64,000 bases of DNA, taken from contig NZ_CP041070.1 in the NCBI RefSeq assembly GCF_006459125.1, positions 1,364,001-1,428,000 on the forward strand, given 5' to 3'. This DNA is from Halarcobacter anaerophilus (lineage in GTDB: Bacteria; Campylobacterota; Campylobacteria; Campylobacterales; Arcobacteraceae). Below, piece by piece: positions 47,328-55,491 of this stretch (position 1 is the stretch's first letter; every line of letters starts with the position of its first letter). The notes beneath the pieces were generated by a model. It was not told the origin of the DNA and did no database searches. It saw only the letters and a list, made by a program, of their open reading frames with translations. A program made the position numbers and the translations under genes.

Positions 47328-48170
47328 TTATTCAACTATTTGATGAAGTTTACTGCATTGGGACAGATGAATATCTGCTCCAGATATATCTTTCATAATA
47401 TCTTCAAAAGAGTGGAAACGTGCATTATAAACATAAACAAAGATTTCATCACCTTTTTGTAAAAAGTTACTTTTCCCAAATTCCGTATATGCTGTTGCTC
47501 CTGCTGCTATTAAAATCCCTTTATGGTTGTTTAGATTTTTTATTAGAGGATTTATCTCTTCTAGAGGTCCGGTCTCTTCTTGATTGTTAAATTTTTCAAT
47601 CATCCATTTTTTTAATTGTTCAAAAAAGTATGAATATGAATTTACGGCACTGATTGTTCCGTAATGTTTTAAAATTCCATCTCTTCTTACAAAGGAAGCT
47701 ATATGAAATTTATTTAGTATCCCTTCTTTGTTAAAACTGTCTATTTCTATAAAATCAGGCGCAATTCCTTTTGAGTTATCTCCCCAGTTTTTCTTAGTAC
47801 TTAGTTTATTACCGTTTTGGATTCTGTTTGAGCAGTCGTTAAATGCACCGAAATATTTCGGTTTCAAATCTATTAACTTACCGTTTTCAAAAACAAAATC
47901 ACAAAGTAGGGCAACTTCTGCTTCTATTTGTAGCTGTTCTATATTGTTATGATTTATCTTTTCCGTACTAAAAGGGAAATTCCCTAAAAATGATTGATGA
48001 TTTGGAATATAAAAAGGAAATAATCCTTTTGGAGCATCTTTCTCTTTTGTTTCAATCACCGAAAACTCATCTGCTTCTCCTGCTTCTCCTAAATGATTAG
48101 CAAAATTTCCTGCAACACCAAAACCCAAATAATCTTTTAACTCTTCAAGATTAATATTATATTTTTTCAT
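47328..48170 (-). CDS. DUF5718 family protein
   Basis: 280 residues. GFGVAGNFANHLGEAGEADEF near the N-terminus and IQIEAEVALLCDF-like segments fit DUF5718, a family I recall from Campylobacterota; the layout with a central acidic EAEVALLCD and later GDEIFVYVYNARFHS resembles the fumarylacetoacetase-hydrolase fold, but this is an inference. Soluble, cytoplasmic, no signal. Function unknown. Single gene with own terminator. Confidence 0.7.
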   Translation of the reverse strand: MKKYNINLEELKDYLGFGVAGNFANHLGEAGEADEFSVIETKEKDAPKGLFPFYIPNHQSFLGNFPFSTEKINHNNIEQLQIEAEVALLCDFVFENGKLIDLKPKYFGAFNDCSNRIQNGNKLSTKKNWGDNSKGIAPDFIEIDSFNKEGILNKFHIASFVRRDGILKHYGTISAVNSYSYFFEQLKKWMIEKFNNQEETGPLEEINPLIKNLNNHKGILIAAGATAYTEFGKSNFLQKGDEIFVYVYNARFHSFEDIMKDISGADIHLSQCSKLHQIVE

Positions 48171-48283
48171 TATTAATACCTTAATTGTTTTATGTTGACA
48201 ATAAGTTTTTTTGTTTTGTGATTTTTATTTAAAGTGAGAAATTATTCGTGGAAGTTTATGTAGTAGTTGTTGTATATTGTCTG

Positions 48284-48352
48284 TTAAAATCTACTGCGAT
48301 ATAAACTCTTCTCACTATAGTTTTTGACGGCGACATTGAGTTGTTGTTTCAT
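48284..48352 (-). CDS. Possible 22-residue peptide
   Basis: ATG 48352 with AAAAAGGA 7 nt upstream, stop TAA at 48284. Product MKQQLNVAVKNYSEKSLYRS and two further residues is basic and not hydrophobic. It sits in the 254-bp gap between DUF5718 and the CoA-ester lyase, which is otherwise empty. Support is the ribosome site only. Confidence 0.3.
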   Translation of the reverse strand: MKQQLNVAVKNYSEKSLYRSRF

Positions 48353-48424
48353 CTATAATCCTTTTTTTTATTTTGAAAAAGAAGAATACTCCTCTTTTCC
48401 AAAAGCTTTACTTAAAAAATTTAA

Positions 48425-49408
48425 TTAAGCAAAAAATCTTTTTTCTGTTTCATCTAATAATTTAGCTCCTGAGAATTTTGCTCTTTGAACCAATTCCCAA
48501 AAGTATCTGTATGTAGCTCTATCGTGTAACTCTCCATCATATTGGATTGGTCCCCACTCTGCGTCTTGAGCTTTGATTAAGATATTTTGAGCAGATTCAA
48601 GCTCTGTAAAATCAGGTTTCATAGCATCAACGATTGCTTGAACTTGTGTTGGGTAAATAGACCACATTCTCATAAATCCAAACTCATTTCTAGCTCTCTC
48701 CGCATCTTTATATGTTTGATATGGATTTTTAAGATCTAAGGTAACATTGTGGCAAGGGATTACATGGTTTTGAATTGCCGCTTGGCATACTTTTGCTTTT
48801 GCAGCGCCTATTAATCTATGTTCAAATTGTCCCGGACTTCTCATATTAATTGCAGGAATTGCTCCTTGATATCCTGATACAAAGTCCATAAGTCCAAAAT
48901 CTAATACTTGCAGCCAAGGTAGAGTTGCAATTTTTTCTACATCTTCCAATGCACCGTGAGTTTCAATAAGTACATGAATAGGGATCTCTCTACTAATACC
49001 TGCTTTTTTTGCCGTTTCTTGAATATACTCAATTTGAGTTTTTGCATCTTCATAACAAGTAGATTTAGGTAGTGTGATATATGCTAACCTTTCTCCTGCA
49101 CCTGATACTAAAATATCAATATCTTGTCTCCAATCAGGATGTGAGAAATCATGGATTCTAGTTCCTGCCATACCGTATGGATTCTCTTCGCTAGTTACAA
49201 CTCTAACAATCATTTGTGCATGTTCTACTTCTTTACCTGTTTCTGCTCCATCTTCGCAGTCACAAGTAATATCAAAAACAGGTCCTAGCTTTTTTTGCAT
49301 CTCGAAACCTTTTTTAATAAGTTTCTCACTTCCTGCAAAGTGCTCACAAGTTGGAATAATCGGTAAACTTTTTCCAGATTCAAATAGTGCTTCATTAGGG
49401 TGTGTCAT
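48425..49408 (-). CDS. HpcH/HpaI-CitE family CoA-ester lyase
   Basis: 327 residues, TIM barrel. PIIPTCEHFAGSEKLIKKG, ITCDCEDGAE (Mg-binding acid), RIHDFSHPDW, HVLIETHGALEDV (Mg-binding Glu) and MRMWSIYPTQVQAI (nucleotide/CoA end) are the citrate-lyase-beta pattern. The substrate could be citramalyl-CoA, beta-methylmalyl-CoA or malyl-CoA. Last gene of the four-gene unit, separated from the hydratase gene by a 179-nt spacer; AAAAAGGA upstream of ATG 49408. Confidence 0.85.
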   Translation of the reverse strand: MTHPNEALFESGKSLPIIPTCEHFAGSEKLIKKGFEMQKKLGPVFDITCDCEDGAETGKEVEHAQMIVRVVTSEENPYGMAGTRIHDFSHPDWRQDIDILVSGAGERLAYITLPKSTCYEDAKTQIEYIQETAKKAGISREIPIHVLIETHGALEDVEKIATLPWLQVLDFGLMDFVSGYQGAIPAINMRSPGQFEHRLIGAAKAKVCQAAIQNHVIPCHNVTLDLKNPYQTYKDAERARNEFGFMRMWSIYPTQVQAIVDAMKPDFTELESAQNILIKAQDAEWGPIQYDGELHDRATYRYFWELVQRAKFSGAKLLDETEKRFFA

Positions 49409-49587
49409 AATAGTTTCCTTTTTAAATTTCGTCCCTCAATTTTAAAAGGGACCTTTTTCTTGTTTTTCTTCTTTTTTGTCTTCACTTCGTTCGCCACAAG
49501 ACTACGCTATGAAGAGCATAGGAAATAAATTCCTATTAAAAGAAGCAAAATCCTAAAGAGAACAACGAGTTGCTCTTACCTTATCAC
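49409..49587 (-). other. Structured spacer between hydratase and lyase genes
   Basis: 179 nt without a gene. Holds a 7-bp hairpin ATAGGAA/TTCCTAT (loop ATAAA), a 6-bp GTCCCT/AGGGAC pair near 49435-49452 just before the lyase ribosome site, and a weaker GTCTT/AAGAC pair. Base composition is less AT-rich than other gaps here. Could be a leader, attenuator or dispersed repeat. Confidence 0.35.
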
Positions 49588-50658
49588 TTATTTTTTTGTT
49601 TTATTTTTTGGTATGATTACTGTGTAATCTAAATCAAGTACAACATTTTTTAAGTACTTACCGTCTTCGTCTTTTGGATTCAAAATCTCTTCAGATTTTT
49701 GATTTTTAACTGCAATAGTTCTTAATCTTAACAATCCAATATCCTCTCTTTTATGATCAATAGTATCAATAATCTCAGTATAAGCGTAAATTGTATCTCC
49801 CGCATAAGTGGGATTACAATGGCTTCCGCTGTTTATTGCATATATCCATTGGGCATTTTGCAAGCCGTTAAAAGAGATTGCCCTTGCCATAGAGATAATA
49901 ATTCCACCGTACATAAGTCTTTGACCCATTGGTGTACTTTTCATCATATGGTCGTTGAAGTGAACTTTTGCATTGTTTTGATATAACTTTGTTGCCAAAG
50001 TATGGTCACTGTCATCGATTGTAATACCTTCGGGGTGATTTAGTCTTTCACCTTTTTCATAATCTTCAAAGAAAAATTCTCCGCCTGTTGCATTCGTATC
50101 AACACACTCTATTTTAGGAATATTAATTTCATCTAAAATAGGTGTTGTTTCACTAAAAGTCGGAACTTCTTTAATACCTGTTAAAGTTTTTTTGTCTTTT
50201 TTGTGAACCATAACCCATCTTTTAAAGTTTAATACCTCTTCATTGTTTTGGTTTACCCCAATAGAGTGTACATATACAACTCCGCTTTTACCGTTTGAGT
50301 TCTCTTTTAACCCAATTACGGTAGATGTCATAGAAACAGTATCTCCAACATATACAGGAGTAGGAAAACTAATCTCTGCATATCCCAAGTTTGCAATTGC
50401 ATTTAATGATATGTCTTGAACAGATTTACCAAATGTCATATGGAACATCAAAACATCATCTATGGGTCTTTTTTCATATCCAAACTCTTTTGCAACTTCA
50501 TTTGAAGAGTGAAGAGCAAATCTAGAACCGGTAAAAGCTATGTATAAAGATACATCTCCTTCACTGATTGTTCTAGGAAGAGGATGAACTATTTTTTGAC
50601 CCATATAAAAGTCTTCAAAAAAGTTCCCTTTATTTATTTTGGTGCTTATTTTTGACAC
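49588..50658 (-). CDS. Double-hotdog MaoC family hydratase (mesaconyl-CoA hydratase-like)
   Basis: 356 residues in two MaoC/hotdog repeats: GNFFEDFYMGQKIVHPLPRT begins the first, GGEFFFEDYEKGERLNHPEG the second. Hydratase-type acid/His region DDSDHTLATKLYQN in the second repeat and ISEGDVSLYIAFTG in the first. Length and layout match the mesaconyl-CoA hydratase (Mch/Mcd, ~340 residues) of the ethylmalonyl-CoA and 3-hydroxypropionate routes; itaconyl-CoA hydratase is related. It sits 9 nt after the synthetase-lyase fusion. Confidence 0.85.
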   Translation of the reverse strand: MSKISTKINKGNFFEDFYMGQKIVHPLPRTISEGDVSLYIAFTGSRFALHSSNEVAKEFGYEKRPIDDVLMFHMTFGKSVQDISLNAIANLGYAEISFPTPVYVGDTVSMTSTVIGLKENSNGKSGVVYVHSIGVNQNNEEVLNFKRWVMVHKKDKKTLTGIKEVPTFSETTPILDEINIPKIECVDTNATGGEFFFEDYEKGERLNHPEGITIDDSDHTLATKLYQNNAKVHFNDHMMKSTPMGQRLMYGGIIISMARAISFNGLQNAQWIYAINSGSHCNPTYAGDTIYAYTEIIDTIDHKREDIGLLRLRTIAVKNQKSEEILNPKDEDGKYLKNVVLDLDYTVIIPKNKTKK

Positions 50659-50667
50659 GTTTTCTCC

Positions 50668-53187
50668 TTATTTACCAAATAGGTTTTGACCTAAAGCTTT
50701 ATATGTTTCGTAAAGGGTAATCATCTTTTTAGCCCATTTGATTTTACATTTATCAATAAGTTTATCTTTATATAAAATTACCTCTTTACCCTCTTTTTCA
50801 GCCTCTTCATACTTATTTATCATCTCTTCATACTCTAAAACTTCTGCTTGTTTTGGAGTAAAAATATCGTTTATATACTCAATTTGCACGGGATGAACTA
50901 AAGCTTTACCGTCAAATCCTAGGTTAAAGGCATCTTTTGTCGAATCTTCGCACGCAAATTCATCATGAACATCATAATGTGGTCCGTCAATAACCGTTTT
51001 ACCGTATGCTTTTGCAGATAGTGCAATTCTGGCAAGGTAATTAAACATAGCTTTTGAACCTCTTTTTATATCTATTTGAAGTCTGTTTGCAAGTTTGTTT
51101 GAACCTACAACAACTACTTCAAGTTTAGAACTAACCCTGCAAATTTCAGGAGAGTTCAAAATAGCAAGAGGAGTCTCTATCATAACCATCATAGTTAGAT
51201 TCGGGTTTACTTCCATTAATGCTTTTTCTGCTTCCAAAACTTGTTCTGGAGTCTCGATTAGAGCAAATAAAATCGCATCTATATCAAGTTCTTTTGCTAG
51301 TTCCATATCTTTTTTAAAATCTTCTGTTCCAAGTTTATTTACTCTTAAAACTCTCTCTGATTCTCCAAAGTTTCCATTGAATTCACTGAATACTTTTTTT
51401 ACGATATTTCGACCCGGTTCTCTTTGGTCTTCCAAAATAGCTTCTAAATCAAAAATTACCGAATCAGCTAAAACTGTTTTTGCTTTTCTTGCATACTTTT
51501 CATTATATGAAGGAACAAAAAGCATTGATCTTCTAGCTTTATACTCAACAATTTCCTCTCCCGTCTCTTTTGCATGGTACTCTTCATGCAGCTGTTTAAC
51601 CAACTGTTTTCTTAAAACTTTACCGTTTTTTGTTCTTGGATAATCTTTAAGAGCATAGATAAGTTTTGGAGCTTTGTATTTAGCTAAATTCTTTTGTGAA
51701 TATGCCAGCACTTCCTCTTCTTGCTCTTTTGTTAACTCTTTATGTCCGATTACAGCAATAGCAACCAAAGTTTTATCTTTTTCTATTTCAAGACCAAAAG
51801 CAACACAATCTGCAACTAAAGGATGAGTTTTTACAACTCTTTCAATTTCGTGTGGAGATACTCTAAATCCAAAAGTATTGATAATATCATCTTTTCTTCC
51901 TATAAACCAGATATATCCGTCTTTATCTTTTTTTGCGTAATCTCCCGTAAAAAAATATCCGTCATGTTTAGCTTTTGCAGTCTCTTCATCTAACTGCCAA
52001 TACTCTATAAACAATCCAGGATCATCTTCTCCTATACAAATCATTCCCTCTTCTTCAACTCCTACTTCTTCAAGTGTTTCGGGATTTAGAAGTTTTACTA
52101 TATGTCCGGGTTGAACAAATCCGGCAGATCCCGGTCTAATAGGATTATAAATTGAGTGAGAAATATAATAAGAACATTCACTCATACCAATAGCTTCAAA
52201 AATATCTTGTTTGAATCTATCTCTCCATAATCCAATCATCTCATCAGATAGATGTTCTCCCGCACTCATACAATATCTAAGACTTGGGCAGTCATCAATC
52301 GTAAAATCTGTTTTTTGAATAATCTGTCTATAAATAGTCGGAACTCCTATAAATATAGTACATTTATGTTTTTTAATCAGATCTATCCATGTTGAAGCAT
52401 TATTCGCTCCTTCATATGCAATTACGGTGTGTCCATTAAATAATGGATCCATAAGAGCAGAACCTAATACATAAGTCCAGTTAAATTTTCCCGAATGCAT
52501 AATTCTGTCATTCTCTTTAAAATTAAACCAATATTGTGTAGCAGGAGTTCTTCCCACAAGTGATCTGTGTGAATGTAAAACACCTTTTGGATAACCTGTT
52601 GTTCCCGATGTATAAACCAAATATGCAGGTTCTCCCGCTTTTGAGTTATAGTGGTTTGGAGTTTTATCCGTATCTTCTAAGATTTGGTTTAATGCGTAAA
52701 CATTAATCCCTTTTGGTTTTTTATAATCTTCAACGCTATTGGTTCCTGCAACTATAATTGTTTTTAGGTTATCAACATTTTCTAAATAAGGAACTAGGTT
52801 TTCATACATAGATGCAGACATCACAATTGCACTTGCTTGTGAATCTTCTGCTAGATATTTAACTTCTGAACCGCTTAACAGTGTTGATGTAGGAACTGCA
52901 ATGATTCCTGCTTTTATACTTCCAAAAAACGAAATAGGGTAAGCAAGAGAGTTTTTTAGACAAACTAATACTCTATCTCTTGGTTTAATACCTATTGAGA
53001 TAAGGAAGTTACAAACTTGGTCTGATTTTTCCGATAACTCTTTATATGTGATTTCATCAGTTCCCAATTTGTCATCTTCAATAATCATTGCCGTATTATT
53101 TTCTTTTAAAGTTCCTAAATGTGAAGAGGTACAAGCAACACCTATATTTAAAAATTCAGGTACTTCAATTTTTAGATTTGTACTCAT
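50668..53187 (-). CDS. Fusion of acyl-CoA synthetase and CitE-type CoA-ester lyase
   Basis: 839 residues. Residues ~1-540: acyl-adenylate-forming ligase with YLVYTSGTTGYPKGVLHSH (P loop, ~190), FEAIGMSECSYY (A5), YFFTGDYAKKDKDGYIWFIG (A7/A8) and catalytic Lys in PRTKNGKVLRKQL (~525). Residues ~554-839: HpcH/CitE TIM-barrel lyase with SMLFVPSYNEKYARKA, SVIFDLEAILEDQ, MMVMIETPLAILNSPE and KALVHPVQIEYINDIFTP. Single open frame across the joint, so not a sequencing artefact of two genes. Such a fusion would activate an acid to its CoA thioester and cleave the hydrated CoA ester. Substrate unknown. Confidence 0.9.
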   Translation of the reverse strand: MSTNLKIEVPEFLNIGVACTSSHLGTLKENNTAMIIEDDKLGTDEITYKELSEKSDQVCNFLISIGIKPRDRVLVCLKNSLAYPISFFGSIKAGIIAVPTSTLLSGSEVKYLAEDSQASAIVMSASMYENLVPYLENVDNLKTIIVAGTNSVEDYKKPKGINVYALNQILEDTDKTPNHYNSKAGEPAYLVYTSGTTGYPKGVLHSHRSLVGRTPATQYWFNFKENDRIMHSGKFNWTYVLGSALMDPLFNGHTVIAYEGANNASTWIDLIKKHKCTIFIGVPTIYRQIIQKTDFTIDDCPSLRYCMSAGEHLSDEMIGLWRDRFKQDIFEAIGMSECSYYISHSIYNPIRPGSAGFVQPGHIVKLLNPETLEEVGVEEEGMICIGEDDPGLFIEYWQLDEETAKAKHDGYFFTGDYAKKDKDGYIWFIGRKDDIINTFGFRVSPHEIERVVKTHPLVADCVAFGLEIEKDKTLVAIAVIGHKELTKEQEEEVLAYSQKNLAKYKAPKLIYALKDYPRTKNGKVLRKQLVKQLHEEYHAKETGEEIVEYKARRSMLFVPSYNEKYARKAKTVLADSVIFDLEAILEDQREPGRNIVKKVFSEFNGNFGESERVLRVNKLGTEDFKKDMELAKELDIDAILFALIETPEQVLEAEKALMEVNPNLTMMVMIETPLAILNSPEICRVSSKLEVVVVGSNKLANRLQIDIKRGSKAMFNYLARIALSAKAYGKTVIDGPHYDVHDEFACEDSTKDAFNLGFDGKALVHPVQIEYINDIFTPKQAEVLEYEEMINKYEEAEKEGKEVILYKDKLIDKCKIKWAKKMITLYETYKALGQNLFGK

Positions 53188-53202
53188 AATATAAACTCCC
53201 TA

Positions 53203-54336
53203 TTATATTTGACCGTAAGGCCAGTTTTCTTTAAATGTATGAAGAGGCATTCTTTTTAATACTTCAAGTGCAAATAATTTATCCTCTTCTTTTAAACTGT
53301 TTAGAGCATAAGCTCTTAAAATATTTTGTAAAGATTTACCGAACATAGGAGGATCTAACATCTCTCCGTTATATCTTATTGCTCCGCTTAGAAGAGCATC
53401 TGCTTCAATTGCGGCTTTTAAAATAGATACATCTTTTGCAATCTCTTTTGGACTTGGAGTAAAAGCAACTTTACAAATATTTATATGATTTGGAGTAATT
53501 ACTTGTTTTCCTGTAAGTCCCATTGCTGTTTCTGTCTGAGCATGAGCATAAACATGTCTTGAAGCATCGTCTCCATGCAAGTCCAGCCATCTTCTAATCT
53601 CTTTTTTTTCGACACAAGAGTCAGGAAGTGAATTTGGAGTCAATAAAACTTCAACTCCTCCTATTACACCTTTCCCTTTGATTCTTGCTTGCATTGTAAG
53701 CATATTAAAAAATGTTTTTAACTCTTCAATCCAACCCTCGGCAGTAATTTTATAAGCCATTGCTTTTGAAAAATCGTGAATACCGAATACAACATGCTGT
53801 ACTGTTGAGTGACTCATCAGCTTATCTGCAATTTGCAAAGATTTCGGATGTTCAATAATCGGTTGAATTTGTAAATTACTTCCAATAGAGACTAACCATG
53901 AAGAGAGATCTCTAATTTCGGCATCTCCGTAAACTTCTCCTGCTTTTGCTAAAACTATTGCATCAATATATTTATGAACTTTTTTAATCATTTTAAGATC
54001 TTCATCATATTCATGTGTTCTAAAAGGGTTTATTCTAATTGCAATTTGAAAATCTCTTTCGGGAAACTTAGGTAACTCTTCAATTAAAAGTTTCCTACTC
54101 ATATCTTTCATTCTACAACCGTCTTCAAGGTCGAATAGCACAGTATGAGCTTTTGTTTTATAGGCATGTTTTTGTAATCTGTATTTTGCCTGTTCCATAG
54201 TTTCATAAGTACCGTCCAAAGGGTTAAACTTAATTGGCGGATAATAAATCTGAATACCTGGCCATTTACCTCCAAGTACCGGTTTTAAGTCATCGTTAGC
54301 GGTTAATTTTGATAAATCTATAAAAGATGAATTCAT
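53203..54336 (-). CDS. Third HpcH/CitE-family lyase-like protein
   Basis: 377 residues, TIM barrel. KAHTVLFDLEDGCRMKDMSR (metal-binding acids), IAIRINPFRTHEY, QIQPIIEHPKSLQIAD (Glu) and VVFGIHDFSKAMAY are lyase-family positions, though the family branch is more distant from the other two here. May be a malyl-CoA-type lyase, a thioesterase of the same fold (as malyl-CoA thioesterase) or a regulatory paralogue. First gene of the unit, 15 nt before the fusion gene; GAGGTAATT precedes ATG 54336. Confidence 0.78.
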   Translation of the reverse strand: MNSSFIDLSKLTANDDLKPVLGGKWPGIQIYYPPIKFNPLDGTYETMEQAKYRLQKHAYKTKAHTVLFDLEDGCRMKDMSRKLLIEELPKFPERDFQIAIRINPFRTHEYDEDLKMIKKVHKYIDAIVLAKAGEVYGDAEIRDLSSWLVSIGSNLQIQPIIEHPKSLQIADKLMSHSTVQHVVFGIHDFSKAMAYKITAEGWIEELKTFFNMLTMQARIKGKGVIGGVEVLLTPNSLPDSCVEKKEIRRWLDLHGDDASRHVYAHAQTETAMGLTGKQVITPNHINICKVAFTPSPKEIAKDVSILKAAIEADALLSGAIRYNGEMLDPPMFGKSLQNILRAYALNSLKEEDKLFALEVLKRMPLHTFKENWPYGQI

Positions 54337-54444
54337 AATAATTACCTCTTTTTTTATTTTGTTTTTTATTAAATTATTCAGATAAACTGTTCTGATGGAG
54401 CAATTTATCCATAGAAAAAATAAGTCGAAACAGAGATATATTTA

Positions 54445-54460
54445 TTAATTTATAAATTAA
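54445..54460. promoter_or_regulatory. AT-only perfect palindrome
   Basis: TTAATTTATAAATTAA, 16 bp, in the 373-bp divergent region between the lyase operon and the IclR gene. AT-only, so chance is less unlikely. Confidence 0.3.
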
Positions 54461-54467
54461 GTTTAAA

Positions 54468-54510
54468 TTTATAAAGTCTTAAAAACACCATATTTAGGAG
54501 ACTTTATAAA
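54468..54510. promoter_or_regulatory. Candidate IclR operator or leader hairpin
   Basis: Perfect 12-bp inverted repeat TTTATAAAGTCT/AGACTTTATAAA separated by 19 nt, 132 bp upstream of the lyase operon start. Symmetry and position suggest a regulator site or a stem in the operon leader. The rest of 54337-54709 is AT-rich with no reading frame I would support. Confidence 0.45.
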
Positions 54511-54709
54511 GTGAGAATATGATAGTTTCACATTATGAGAAAAAATTTTGAGATAGTTTTAATATATAAAAGAAAACTTTTTAAATTTGTGGTTATTTTT
54601 TACACATATATAGTTTTTAGTAACGCATGATTAGATTTTTGATTGAAATTTCTTTATATAAAAGATGTTACTATAATAGAAACTAAATTATAAAAGAGTA
54701 TAGAAAAAA

Positions 54710-55444
54710 GTGCAACCAAGTAAAAATAAATCCTTTACCAAAGGACTTCAAGTACTAAAAGAGATAATGAGTTGTAATAAACCTATTACGGCAAATGTTC
54801 TTTGTCAAAAACTAAATATAGATAAAAGTACAATGTCAAGACTTGTAACCACTCTTATGAATGAAGATTTTATAGAGTATAAAGGCGATTCAAAAGAGAT
54901 TATTTTAAGTGATATTCTTAGAAAAATCGTTTATAAAGATGATAGAGAAAAAATTGTAGAAAAAACAAGTGCTTTATTGGATGAAATCTTCTATTTAACG
55001 GATGAAGCTTCATATATAGGAATTTTGGATAATAATGCAACTTTGTATTTAAACCAAGTGGATAAATCAAACAGAGTTATTAAAACAAGGGATTCTATAG
55101 GTTTTCATTCTCCTTTGCACTCAAATGCTTTCGGTAAAATTTTAATAGCTTTTAGCAATCAAGTTGATATAAACTCTTTAAAACTTACAAAATTTACTTC
55201 AAATACGGTTACAAGTATAACAAAACTTCAAAAAGAGATTGAGAAGATAAAAGAGACAGGTTATGCAATAGGAAACGAAGAACATGAATTCGGACTTAAA
55301 TCAATAGCCGCACCGTACTTTAACAAAAAAAATGAATTTGTGGGAGCTGTAGGCATTTCAGGTCTATCCGTAAGGCTTGATGAGGAAAAACTTCATAAAT
55401 ACGGCGAAGAGATTTTAAAACTCTCTAACGCTTATCATAAATAG
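54710..55444 (+). CDS. IclR family transcriptional regulator
   Basis: 244 residues starting at GTG 54710 (AAAGAG about 11 nt upstream; the next in-frame Met lies inside the DNA-binding domain). N-terminal winged helix (FTKGLQVLKEIMSCNKPITA, then NIDKSTMSRLVTTLMNEDFI) and C-terminal IclR effector domain (~75-244; FHSPLHSNAFGKILIAF, EHEFGLKSIAAPYFNK, VGAVGISG). IclR members bind small organic acids such as glyoxylate or pyruvate; divergent location points to control of the lyase operon. Confidence 0.92.
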   Translation: MQPSKNKSFTKGLQVLKEIMSCNKPITANVLCQKLNIDKSTMSRLVTTLMNEDFIEYKGDSKEIILSDILRKIVYKDDREKIVEKTSALLDEIFYLTDEASYIGILDNNATLYLNQVDKSNRVIKTRDSIGFHSPLHSNAFGKILIAFSNQVDINSLKLTKFTSNTVTSITKLQKEIEKIKETGYAIGNEEHEFGLKSIAAPYFNKKNEFVGAVGISGLSVRLDEEKLHKYGEEILKLSNAYHK

Positions 55445-55464
55445 ATATAAAATTTTAATTTATT

Positions 55465-55491
55465 ATAAAAAAGACTGACCGTCTTTTTTAT
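55465..55491. terminator. Bidirectional intrinsic terminator
   Basis: 11-bp stem ATAAAAAAGAC/GTCTTTTTTAT, loop TGACC, with T or A runs on both sides. Between converging iclR-type gene and lipA, overlapping the lipA stop. Confidence 0.8.

Noticed and set aside
51095-51643. 182-codon frame on the plus strand inside the synthetase-lyase gene
   Set aside because: Lies fully opposite a well supported gene; Ser/Phe-rich mirror composition.
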